Part shown: one piece after another, positions 9,976-19,666 of the stretch
Layout: every line of letters begins with the position of its first letter
Numbering within the stretch: the stretch's first letter is position 1
NCBI GenBank assembly: GCA_030407315.1
Contig: JALQPE010003184.1
Span: 1 to 23,338, forward strand
DNA: 23,338 nucleotides
Reading direction: 5' to 3'
Origin: Asparagopsis taxiformis
Taxonomy: Eukaryota > Rhodophyta > Florideophyceae > Bonnemaisoniales > Bonnemaisoniaceae
The notes under the pieces: model-generated
Databases searched by the model: none
Told to the model about the DNA's origin: nothing
What the model saw: only the letters and a program-made list of their open reading frames with translations
Program-made: the position numbers and the translations under genes

Positions 9976-11600
9976 CTATTTGAGAACAGGAACGTCATAA
10001 ATTGCTCTGGGACCACTATCACTAAAAGACATGGATGCTGTGCACCGTTCTAAGAGCTCTAAATTACGGAACCAGAAATACCATAACGGTGTAAATTGAA
10101 ACCTAATTTTCAAACCAGAAATGCCACAATGTGCTCTGGGAACACTAGATTTCGGGATGTTTTGAAGACAGATATGGTAAAGAAGTGTAGTTGTATAGGC
10201 AACAGACGCTCTGAAGCAATATTTATTGGGAAGGAAAGATCACCATAGCTATATTAACGATAATGAAGAGTAATAGATGCATCACCAAAACAGTATCCGG
10301 CTCTTGGTATTTGAATTTGAGATGGATGGAGTGTGGTTGATGTACAGACTGTGAAGAGAATGAAGAAATGTACAAGTGAAGAAAAACAATTGGTCAGCCT
10401 GGGTAATGATAGTGGAGAGTGATATCAGGAAACACAGGTTGCACAACCACTGGCGGGTTTTTGAGCGTCTGGGAATGGTGAGTACAAATCCACGGACCGG
10501 CACAATCCCATGCCATGAACAAGTAGTCGAGTACCAACGAAATATTGTTACTTGAAGGGAGCAAAATAGTTTGAAAGTAGTGCTGTCTCCATTGGATCGA
10601 TTCAATCCATTGTCCAAGGAGGCCATTCGGAGTTGGGATAAATGTGAGTCGGCAAAACCATGCAATGATGAAGATGATATGTGAAGTAGTTGATTGATGA
10701 GGAAAATGAACCTGCCAAGAAGCGTGCAACAGGTAGAAGGTGTTCGGAACGATAGTGTGAGGAAATTGCATGAGCGAAATTTTCCTGGAGAGAGGTTATT
10801 GAGTTCTCTCTCAATTTATATGAGGCAAGAAGGAGTGGAGGATCGTCTAGGGGCAGAATTGGGAACTTGCGGCAGGTGTCAGGAGTAGAGAAAAACCTAG
10901 GTTCGCGGGCTGAGTGATTTGGCAAACTTGTTGGTCATTGGCCCGGAAGACACAATGTGAATTGGGACGTACTACCTGCCAACGGTTTGTATCGCTTGCC
11001 AAGTCACAGCTGTGAACAGTGGAACTCAATCATCTGTCAATTTATTTGAGTAGACTGGCCTGGCAATACAATCATGGTTGAATATTAAAAATAGAATCAT
11101 CGTAGAAAGGAGGAAATAACCACTCTCACGCCCTGTTGAAGGAATGACCTGGCACAGTCTGGGAACATTAATGCCAAGTGATATAGAAGTTTGTGATGAC
11201 GGCTAGAGATACGCCTTGGGATGTGTGTGATGTTGCCCGTAATAGGTACTTTGTGAAAACCCATGACGGAGGATGTCATCGGCTGGAGAACCTCTGACAA
11301 GCATGTGTGTTTGTCTGCATATTGATGGGTATGCACAGTAGTGAAACATGAGATGGAGGGCTGCAGTTGTTGAAGAGACCATGGGTTGCACAACCACTGA
11401 CAGCTGAGGGCAGCGGTTTAGCGCAAATGTAGTTTAACTGGAGAAGGAAAGCCTCAGACGTCGGAGGATTTCCTTCTCAAGTGCACTTGCATTTCATGAA
11501 ATGCAAGAAAGAAAGAAAGCTGCACCTTTCACGCGAGAATAGAAGAGCGGAAAAATATGCAAGGGCTGCCTAATGTAACCAATTTATCGTAATAGAACAA
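9976..11600. other. Transposon interior without a confident gene
   Basis: Minus-strand frames at 10771-10394, 10665-10282 and 11393-11097 overlap one another and show no motif. The word TTGCACAACCACTG occurs near 10449 and again near 11385, about 940 bp apart; it resembles the core of the 113-bp array at 13690-14065. This hints that the stretch is an older, diverged part of the same repeat family. A GAAAGAAAGAAAG run lies near 11507. Confidence 0.4.
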
Positions 11601-11606
11601 TGGCAG

Positions 11607-11735
11607 TTGTTTCGAAACCAGTGACGAACACACATAAGCAGAAACAGGTTTTGAAACCGGTGACACTGAAGCAGAAACAGGTTTTGAAACCGGTGACACT
11701 GAAGCAGAAACAGGTTTTGAAACCGGTGACTGCCG
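11607..11735 (+). repeat. 33-bp tandem repeats, three good copies plus one diverged
   Basis: Units at 11636-11668, 11669-11701 and 11702-11734 are nearly identical; a diverged copy lies just before. Each carries CAGGTTTTGAAACCGGTGAC. The core GAAACCRGTGAC is the reverse complement of the core in the arrays at 12688 and 14647. The unit is a multiple of three and is open on the plus strand (an 11-residue Lys/Gln/Val repeat), but nothing else suggests coding. Confidence 0.88.
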
Positions 11736-11899
11736 AAACGAATTGTATATTTCGGGTTGTGGATCAGTACAGTTTATGCCGTTCTAGGAGGGTAACCCAG
11801 GGATCTATCTACGACGTAATGTGAACCGCCATCCAGGAGTGCTGATGAGTGGCTGACCTGGTGGAGGGTAGTGTTTGCAGAACATTTGTGTTCTGTGGA

Positions 11900-12420
11900 T
11901 CATGCATGTATAGCTGCAACTCGAATCACGGAAGAAGTGAGGCAGTTCACACAGGTAACAAAAAATGTGTTCTGATCGACTGAAAAACGCACTGATCCAG
12001 TCACGGACATAACAGCTATCAAAGATTGCCATGTAAAGTGGAAAGAGTATTCCTCGCCGTTTTCGGTATCAGACTCGTCTTCCTCATCGGGGTTGCTGAG
12101 TATCCTGTCGATTACAGCATCAGCATCTTTATCCAGAACACTGTCTGTAAAGCTAGCCCGGCTGGGAAGACTTTCCCTCGTAGGTGGAACACATGCTATT
12201 GCAGTTGCGTTTCCAGGAGTTGTCCAAGATCTGAATCGATTTTTCCGCAGCCTGCAATGCGGTCCAGAACGTATAAGTCTGCGCCGAACCATTTCCAGGC
12301 TGGTTGCCAACGAATGAGATGAATACCACGATACCACACGACCAGTGGTACAATGAATTGCGAAGAGCAGAGTACGAATCCGTTGACCTCGGAAATAGAA
12401 CTAAGCGAGATTTGAGATCC
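11900..12420 (-). pseudogene. Possible coding remnant with an acidic segment
   Basis: Reading minus, one frame from about 12420 to 12155 and another from about 12165 to 11900 look like consecutive parts of one protein joined at a frameshift near 12160. The second part contains an acidic stretch (SNPDEEDESDTENGEE) after a Ser/Asp-rich segment. No known domain is recognised. It lies between the 33-bp and 125-bp arrays. It could be the remains of a transposon gene or a chance frame. Confidence 0.28.
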
Positions 12421-12687
12421 CCGGTGTACTTTTATTTATCACCTATCTAGAGATAAAAAATGGCCCATTAAGCACACCGGAGGTTACGGTGCAATTGAGA
12501 TATGTTACCTATCCGCAGAGTCAGGACCGTCGTTGATACAACGATGACAGTATCGTGCATGTGCGTTTCACTTGCTTCTCTGCCACGGACGAAAACAAAA
12601 CAGTCAACATTTCCATTAGCATTGGTGGGGGTCAACGATATCACTGCTTCTAGGACTCACGTTTCAATAACGTTGTGAACATACTCG

Positions 12688-13475
12688 TCACTGATTTCGC
12701 TACCCCTCATAAGTGTTCCAGACCACATTGTACAGTCAATGAGTGCGTTTGTGTCACTGGTTTCACTACCGCTGACCAGAACACGTGTAGTGTAATGTAT
12801 CCAGGCTAGACTTGTGGTCATCGACCACACGACCTTCGGTACACCCCTCCTCCAGCTGATCAGTGAGCCATTCGTGTCACTGGTTTCACTACCGCTGACC
12901 ATAACACGTGTACCATGATGTGTCCTTGCTACACGTGTGGTCATCGGCCGCACGACCTCTGGCGCACACCCACATTTTGGTTCCTCAGTGAGCCAATCGT
13001 GTCACTGGTTTCACAACCGCTGACCATAACACGTGTATCATAATATGTCCTTGCTACACGTGTAGTCATCGGCCGCACGACCTCCGGTACACACCGCCCA
13101 TTTCTGGTGTTCAGTGAGACCATCCATGTCACTGGTTTCACTACCGCTGACCATAACACGTGTATCATAATATGTCCTTGCTACACGTGTAGTCATCGGC
13201 CGCACGACCTCCGGTACACACCGCCCCATTTCTGGTGTTCAGTGAGACCATCCATGTCACTGGTTTCACTACCGCTGACCATAACACGTGTATCATAATG
13301 TATCCAGGCTACACGTGTGGTCATCGGCTGCACGACCTCTGGCGCACACCCACATTTTGGTTCCTCAGTGAGACCATCCATGTCACTGGTTTTCACTACC
13401 GCTGACCATAACACGTGTATCATAATGTGTCCTTGCTACACGTGTAGTCATCGGCCGCACGACCTCTGGTTCACA
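12688..13475 (-). repeat. ~125-bp tandem array, six copies plus a partial one
   Basis: Copies begin at about 12751, 12874, 12999, 13126, 13254 and 13380, giving periods of 123 to 128 bp; a partial diverged copy starts at 12688. Each has GTCACTGGTTTCACTACCGC (a few mismatches), then CTGACCATAACACGTGTA, then a second ACACGTGT or near match about 20 bp on, then a TCATCGGCCGCACGACCT-like segment. Periods are not constant multiples of three, so the minus-strand frames through it are not a repeat protein. Confidence 0.92.
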
Positions 13476-13689
13476 ATGGGGAAAGTTGGATCGAAATCAA
13501 CGGATTGGGCTCGACTTGGCGCTGCTCTGTACCGTATCAATTGTTTCGGTTCACCAACCAGTCGGCACGGCATGGCTCAGCTCAGCTGCGCGGGCGATGG
13601 CAGCAATGCAAACACAGATGATGTTTGGTGAAATTGAAATTATTGATATTGTTTGCCATGCACCGTGTCGCGGCCAACTCGGTATCTGT

Positions 13690-14065
13690 CGGGTGTGTTG
13701 CAAAACCAGTAACATGGCTTACAATGGCTATTGGATCAAACAGGAGAGGCCATGCTACCAGCCAAAATTTCGCAGCAAATTTTCATTTAGGGTTACACAC
13801 AGCACTAGTCGCACAACCAGTGACATGGATCGTCATGGCTTTCGGAACCAAAAGGAGTACCTCCCACCCTTGCAACACCAATTTCAGACCAAATTTCATT
13901 TACGGTTACACTCATCACTGGTCGCACAACCAGTGACATGGTTCGTCATGGCTTTTGGACCCACCAGGAGAAGCTATGCTTGGTACGAGCCGAAATTTCG
14001 GAGCAAATTGTCATTTAGGGTTGCACCCAGCACAGGTTGCACAACCAGTGACATGGCTTGTCTTG
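13690..14065 (+). repeat. ~113-bp tandem array
   Basis: The core AACCAGTRACATGG begins at 13704, 13815, 13928 and 14043 (periods 111, 113, 115). Between cores lie CAAATTTCGGAGCAAATT-like and TTTAGGGTTACACW segments. From the second core on it is preceded by GCACA, giving GCACAACCAGTGACATGG. The core is in the opposite orientation to the array at 12688-13475. Confidence 0.9.
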
Positions 14066-14640
14066 GCATTTGCTCATGGAAGAAACTCCCTCTGCTCTGC
14101 GGGATCCTTTTCTAGCGCGCTGTACTCATCTACTTTGTAGACTCTGTGAATGCCTTTCAAGATGCCAATCACTTATGACACACAGCGTATATGAATACAG
14201 CATTACTTCCTCAGTTCTGGACGAAGGTTCTTGCAGTCCCGTGTAGTCCACACTGGTTGGAAAAGTTTCTCACTTCCATGTCAGTCTTCAACACATGGAG
14301 CGAACATGTGTCTTCTACCATGGTTTTTACAGTGGAACTGCTCGTGTCCATGATTCCGATGCAGTTCTGCATCGCATATTTGGTTATTTGAGACGTAAAA
14401 TAGCATAGCACCGGGAACAGCCATTACCTAGGGGAGAAATCCGGACTCTGATCTTGGTATTGACACACTTAGCACAGGTCTCATATCCGTCAGCCCCGAC
14501 AGCACAATTCAGGAGCTTGAAATAATTGTGAGATCTGTGTGTTCTACCTGTCCAGCATCAGAATTCCATCCTGCATTCTCCCTGACTCAGATACCACCAA
14601 CTGATACAGCCACTAATGCGCCCATGTACTGCAACCAACA
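14066..14640. other. Spacer between arrays, no gene seen
   Basis: Unique-looking sequence of average composition. Short open frames on both strands (for example 14191-14391 plus and 14411-14211 minus) overlap and carry no motif. Confidence 0.4.
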
Positions 14641-14646
14641 CATGGC

Positions 14647-15115
14647 GCTCACCGGCTTCACGACTGCGCACGAACTACACACATTTCGACATCGTCACCA
14701 GTTTCACGACCACCGACAAGCCATTCTCACAGCTACACACGTGTGCACCTCGTCACCGGCTTCACAACTACCCTGGAGCCAGCTGCACGCCCACACACGT
14801 GTGAACCTCGTCACCGGTTTCACTACCACCGACAAGCCATTTGCACAGCTACACACGTGTCGATGTTGTCACTACTCGCACGACCGAGGACGAAAGGTAA
14901 CCCTGGAATCTTATCCATCTCGACCCGGCAACTAGCAAAGGTGGGAACGCGTCTAGTGAATTCTGGCTCAACCCGGCTTCAGAGAGGGACAGCTGTCGAC
15001 CTTGTCACCGGTTTCACGACCACCGACGAGCTATTTGCGCAGCTACGCACGTGTCGACTTCGTCACCGGTTCACGACCACCCACAAGCCATCTGCACAAA
15101 TACACTCGTGCAAAC
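14647..15115 (-). repeat. 58-bp tandem array
   Basis: GTCACC or GTCACT words begin at 14694, 14752, 14810 and 14868, then 15004 and 15062, all 58 bp apart apart from one interruption of about 136 bp. The unit is GTCACCGGTTTCACGACCAC, then CGACAAGCCATTTGCACAGC, then TACACACGTGT. It shares both the GTCACYGGTTTCAC core and the ACGTGT box with the 125-bp array. Confidence 0.9.
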
Positions 15116-15205
15116 GCTGACCATAACACGTGTAGCATAATGTGTCCTGGCTACACGTGTGTTCATCGCCTGCACGACCTTCAGTACACCCCAATTTGGG
15201 ATCTC
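15114..15205 (-). repeat. Isolated diverged copy of the 125-bp unit
   Basis: The sequence GCTGACCATAACACGTGTA, then a second ACACGTGT, then a TCATCGCC..GCACGACCTTC..TACACCCC segment matches the interior of the array at 12688-13475. It abuts the last 58-bp repeat, 1.6 kb from the main array. Confidence 0.8.
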
Positions 15206-15779
15206 CATTTGAATCGCGTACACTACAGCCGCACTGCGCCAGAGATACATTACTAGACGCAAAGACGCTGAAGCATAAACCCATAGGTGCCTTGCCCACT
15301 TTGAGAGCTGTACTTGTCATCATATTTCTCGCAAGTACGGCGACTACTAATTTGTGGCCGGGAAAACAGTGTAATCTAGGTGGACAACATGTGATAGAGA
15401 CGAAAAGGAAATCGAAAATATCGGAAGCGAGTGATTGGACGAGTTCCTCTGATTGGTTCCTGCCATTCCCGGATATAGAATTATGCCTCGTTGAATGGCG
15501 TGAGTGGAAGTCCCATGTTGCTTTAGAACTCTGGTCGGCTTCCGTCCAAGTTTACTATGTATCTGATCATATCCTGGTCTCGACGACAGTGCGTATGACA
15601 GGCTGTCTTGTATTAGCTTACAATTTTCAGACATACAAGACGCCCAAAATCAGCCTGAATAGGTCGTCACACGCCGTCTTGTCGATGGCACCCGCTCATG
15701 CGACATCCACAGCTTTTGGTCTTACCGTCCTGTTAGTCTCCCGGTCTTCTCCACAGGAAACAACATTCTCTCGTCCATA
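15206..15779. other. Stretch upstream of the NB-ARC gene
   Basis: A plus-strand frame of 212 codons spans 15142-15780. It starts inside a repeat copy and shows no domain, so I do not call it a gene. The stretch is the expected place for the promoter or a 5' exon of the NB-ARC gene; no clear TATA box was found close to 15780. Confidence 0.35.
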
Positions 15780-16999
15780 ATGGGCAATTGCGCTTTGCTC
15801 CGCCATCAAACCGCTCCAATCTAAGCTCACCTAACCCAACTTTTCGTTTTAACCGCGCAAATCAACCGACGTCTCACCGAACCATCGCATCCGCCGCCCA
15901 TTCCAGCGCATCAGCCATCTCGTCTGCAACTCTGACATCCTCCACGTCTCCATGTTCCCCCGCTCCAAATTCATCAGATCCATCTGCACGTCTCATCCCC
16001 CAGCCGCAATTCCTCAGGAGACCTTTCTACGTTCCAATCATTCTGCCCCCGGTACTGGATTTATCGCCATCCTCCACGACTCCAGAAAGCGCTGTGAAGT
16101 ACGCCCTTCTGTCTGAAGACCCAGGCGTTAATTCCGTCGTGCTTGTTGGTATTGGTGGCGCAGGGAAGACTACTATCCTCTGTGCTCTCGGTAATGACGA
16201 GGAGATCAGCGACAAATACCGCGATGGCTTGTGGTTTTTCAGACTTGGTCATGACATAACACTCTCCTCCTTCATCCGCCAACTCGAGTTGCTTGTCAAA
16301 TCCGCATGTCCAGATTTTGTAGCAGATTTCAAGTAGCTCGCTGCTTCAGAAGATACGCACTGCATGATGATCAACCATCCTTTGTCCATGAAGCACTTCC
16401 TGCTTCTATTCGATGACGTTAGCGATGTCAATGCAGATGAGTACAGATTGGCCTGTGCTACGTGTCAAGCCGTGCAAGGGAACAACTGTACATCATTGAA
16501 GATTCTGACATCCACAAGCAGCAGAGTTGTTTCCGATGTATTTAGTCACAACCTTTGTGCAGAGATCGACCCTGGAAACTCTGACGCTGAAAGAAGCCTT
16601 CGAATATTTTGTCACTACGCAGCCTTGGAGATGTCAGATGTTTCTTTACTCTCCGATTAGAACCGAGACGCCCTGGACCACGTTCTGGAAATATGCCAAG
16701 GACTTCCGCTCCCATTGAGAATGGCTGGATCTACCGTCAGGCAGCTTATGTACCCTAGCGTAGATCAATGTGATCAGAGTGCGATCGGTCGGTATTGGGG
16801 GGGACTGGCATCGAGGACCCGGTCTCCTGCAGGGGCAGAGGGTGTAGAAAAACATCTAGGCATGACATCTATCTTGGAGACGAGCATAAAATTTGTCGAG
16901 GATGGATGGGAGTCGACGAAAGCGCCAGAAAAGCTCGCTGATCACCTCACAGTGCAAGACATGTTTCACTCATTTTGCATTGTACAAAAGCAAACATAG
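15780..16999 (+). pseudogene. NB-ARC (STAND-class) NTPase, broken
   Basis: One frame from about 15788 to 16999 encodes a Ser/Pro-rich N-terminus, then an NB-ARC core. The P-loop GIGGAGKTT is at 16148-16174, Walker B (FLLLFDDV) at 16397-16420, a sensor-type stretch KILTSTSSR near 16500-16527, and the diagnostic GLPL motif at 16700-16717 followed by RMAGSTVR. NB-ARC ATPases act as nucleotide-dependent switches in NLR-type receptors and related regulators. Two in-frame TAG codons (16334-16336 and 16658-16660) interrupt it, and the frame stays open and on-motif after each. There is no in-frame ATG before the P-loop; the ATG at 15780 is in another frame, so the true start needs a frameshift or an upstream exon. 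No C-terminal LRR, WD40 or TPR is seen before the TAG at 16997. It faces the gene at 18592-17110, about 110 bp apart at their 3' ends. Confidence 0.82.
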
Positions 17000-17109
17000 T
17001 TCTAGTTTGTGATGCGCATCTGCACCGCTTGATTCAATGCCTCATTCGATAAATCTCTGATTCCTTTCGCATTTACGTTGGTCACACAGGACGTGTGCTC
17101 AAATGGTTT

Positions 17110-18592
17110 TCATTCGTTCTGGGTTGAGAGTTTGACATTTCTATCGCATCGGGATACAGCCAATAATATACTGTTCAGCATGTGAACAATTTCATCAAAT
17201 TTTTCTATAACTTCATGCGGCTTTGCCAGCTGCATTACGTACTTCAGCGCACACTGCTTCCAACCGGACGAGTCCAACTCTACTCCCGTCTCCTTCTGCG
17301 TGATCAAGTATCGCCCGTTTCGCATTTCCACTATCTGGGCTTCAAGGTCCTCGTGAAGCACTAGACATCCAACGTTTTTCCCGCTGTGTGATACAGCACT
17401 AGACGCTCCTGTATTGTCAAAGCAGAGATGCAACGATCAATGCGCAAAACTCCCGGACCGTCTGCATATGTTTCAACGCAATGCTTGATACTGCAAGATG
17501 AGTTCTCGCTCACCTTAATCTGTCCCTCAACAATTCGGTCAAGAGCCCATCTCGCCGCCTCTTGTCCACACTCGCCCGACAGAAATGAATTGATTACTTC
17601 TTTACAATCTTCATCTTGTTCGGCGCTTTCATGCAAAGGAACACTAGCCGCTGACCTCGTTTCCAGTATGCGGTAGCTTCTGCGCTCTCCGCTTGAGAAT
17701 TGACTTTTTATCGTGCAGCGCAATTCACTGCCACCCATCACCGCCGTATACGTCACGTATTACTTGCCTACCACCGTCTTGCCAGTCTTCATTTCGTAGC
17801 GAGACGTCTCCGGCCTGCTAGTAATTCGTGCTGCGAATATCAATCCCTCCAGCTCTTGGTCTATAGAAACCGCTTATTCGGATAGTGTCATTGTTGCGGT
17901 GGGGTGCATGGTTGAATTCATCGTCATATAATCGTAGCTGACTGCGTTCAACGTTTCATGTAGACGCATTAAGAAGTAATCCGTATTTGTGATGCCTGGC
18001 AAAATCATCAAATCATCTGCCGTGTAGACACGATTTGTTTCGTTTTCGGAAACTTCGCGTATGCATCGCAACTTGTCGATGGCTTTCGAGAATTCCAATG
18101 CCGTCTCCACAGCATTCACCTCATCTGATCCACAAATTAAGCTGACCCTCACGCATGCTTCCAGAAACATCAGGCTGCATGTGCTGTTTAGTAGCTCTAT
18201 GATTTCGTGGTTCTCACCAGAGGTGGCGGAAAGCAGTACCGGAACACTCCAGCCAAGCAATTGTGCCTCTCTGAATATGTGGTCCAAATGTCGTTAATTA
18301 TAGCAAGCTCTTCGTCCATCAAGTCATCATCTGCGAACCACACAAGGTCGCACATGAGAACGTAGGCGCTGCTTACAAAATCGGAGAGAAACCCAGGCGA
18401 TTGCAAAGTATCATCGGGGCGCTGGTCGGTGCGAAGGGGCGCTCCCAGGCTGCCGAGTAGGTCGTGGGTGCGGGGCGCAGTTGAGGACCGGATAGAGCTT
18501 GCAGACGAAGCTGAATTCGAATGTAAGTCATGGGCGGTTCGGGTGGGGCGAGCTTGGGCGCGGGTGCAGGACGAGACAACTGCGGCTGCCAT
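17110..18592 (-). pseudogene. Unrecognised gene convergent with the NB-ARC gene, broken
   Basis: The ATG at 18592 has a good context (AACATGG). The first frame encodes an Ala/Ser/Arg-rich N-terminus and an acidic WFADDDLMDEE stretch. Near 18290 the coding potential shifts to a second frame that runs to 17361, interrupted by TAA at 17876-17874 and again at 17762-17760; sequence after each stop still looks like protein. A further shift near 17400 leads to a third frame ending at 17110. The combined product would be roughly 490 residues, soluble, with no signal peptide or membrane span and no domain I know. Introns could explain some shifts, but no clear GT-AG pair is needed. It is tail to tail with the NB-ARC gene inside the same transposon. 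Confidence 0.5.
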
Positions 18593-19335
18593 GTTGGGAC
18601 AGACGAGGGAGGAGGGTAGGTGGGGAATGGAGAGACGGATTAGTTCCTCTTATTCTCCATTTCTTATGCAATAGCATGGTTCTGTCCTAGGACATGTGGA
18701 GCGAGGAATGGCATGTACGAGAGATCAATCGACGCTGCGATTTGTACTGCAGGTGGTAGTACCAATCCTGTGCGCAATATTACAACGACAGCAAGCGCTG
18801 CCTGTGATCTGTTCCAACAGAAGCACCTCACGCCCATGAATGATACTTATCAACTGCCCAGTCGGACAACCATTCGGCGTTTTTCACAGTTGGCATTTCA
18901 GCGCACCGTTTCCAGATTTAGCTCTTCTGCATCATCGCATCTAACTTTGGTACACTCTCACTGGCGAAGCGCCACATCTACAATGAGTATCCCACCATGC
19001 CGCTGTGTCCCGGTAATAAAGGAAACTGAGATCGATTAAAAGGGGTCATGTTTGTTCTTGGCCATGTGATACTCAAATCTTCAGCACTGCTTTACCTCCT
19101 CTACTGTCTTCTACCCCATATCTTACACCTTCGCACCGCTAAGCCCAGTTCCTCCTTCGCTGTCCGCCCTCTTCTTTGCCTCTACAATCGAATCTACTAT
19201 CTCTTCGACTACTCTCCTCTGGTTGCCACGCCAGTGACCAGAACTTTATCCGGAAATTTCAGTTCGTGCTTTAGACCGAGTTCGGTTTAAACAGATCAAT
19301 TCGTAGTAACATTGACCCGAAACAACACTGATTTA
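18593..19335. other. Right interior of the transposon, no gene recognised
   Basis: This holds the region upstream of the minus-strand gene, then AT-richer sequence with plus-strand frames (18713-19039, 19048-19290) of Ser/Thr/Leu-rich composition and no motif. A single GCCAGTGACC near 19230 matches the core motif of the internal arrays. Confidence 0.4.
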
Positions 19336-19339
19336 AATC

Positions 19340-19647
19340 TTTGGAACAGTTTACAATGTTCCGTATGAGAGCAGTTCACCATCTCGGTTACCACATTTAC
19401 CGTTCTGTGTTCAATGAATACTGTTTTCACCGTTTTTCAGGACACTATTTACTGTTCTTTCGTAGAGCAGTACATTCGAATCTCCAGAACAATATACACC
19501 GCTCTCAAATCTGTGTATTTCGAGGAAGAATAGTACATTCACTGTTCATGGCGCACTGCACACTGTCCTGAGACGATGTTGGTACTGTTTCTTCTGAAGA
19601 ACACTAGAAATACTGTTCTGAAACACTATTTTTACTGTTCTGGAACC
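19340..19647. repeat. Right subterminal ACTGTTC/GAACAGT repeats
   Basis: ACTGTTC, GAACAGT and close variants (CCGTTCTG, GAGCAGT, AGAACACTA) recur every 20-50 bp up to the right terminus. This matches the left subterminal zone but over a much shorter length. Confidence 0.72.
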
Positions 19648-19664
19648 TTCATGCCCTCCTAGTG
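19648..19664 (-). repeat. Right terminal inverted repeat
   Basis: TTCATGCCCTCCTAGTG is the reverse complement of CACTAGGAGGGCATGAA and pairs with the left end with two transitions. Confidence 0.8.
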
Positions 19665-19666
19665 TA
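19665..19666 (+). other. Target-site duplication TA, right copy
   Basis: TA follows the right terminus and matches the TA before the left terminus at 8873-8874. Confidence 0.75.

Larger units (their letters stand above)
8875..19664. mobile_element. 10,790-bp CACTA-like DNA transposon carrying an NB-ARC gene
   Basis: The ends are 17-bp imperfect terminal inverted repeats starting CACTAGG (15 of 17 match), flanked by TA. Subterminal GAACAGT/ACTGTTC repeats occupy about 1.1 kb on the left and 0.3 kb on the right. CACTA termini with subterminal repeats are typical of the CMC/EnSpm superfamily, where target duplications are 2-3 bp. The interior holds four minisatellite blocks, an NB-ARC NTPase pseudogene (15780-16999), a convergent unrecognised gene (18592-17110) and a possible coding remnant (12420-11900). 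GC content is clearly lower than in the flanking pol DNA. No transposase is recognisable, so it may be a large non-autonomous element, or its transposase has decayed beyond recognition or belongs to a family I do not know. Confidence 0.82.

Noticed and set aside
11607..11735. CRISPR-like array (regular 33-bp units).
   Set aside because: Units are directly adjacent with no unique spacers, copy number is three to four, and the context is a eukaryotic transposon.
12657..13423. Minus-strand open frames across the 125-bp array that look like a repeat protein (recurring SGSETSD).
   Set aside because: Unit length varies between 123 and 128 bp, so the frame changes from copy to copy; the core is shared with arrays of other periods and orientation, which points to a DNA-level motif.
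13486..14115. 209-codon plus-strand frame across the 113-bp array.
   Set aside because: It spans repeat units whose lengths (111, 113, 115) are not constant multiples of three; the open frame seems incidental.
15142..15780. 212-codon plus-strand frame upstream of the NB-ARC gene.
   Set aside because: It begins inside a stray repeat unit, has no motif and no convincing start context; a 5' exon of the NB-ARC gene cannot be excluded but is not supported.
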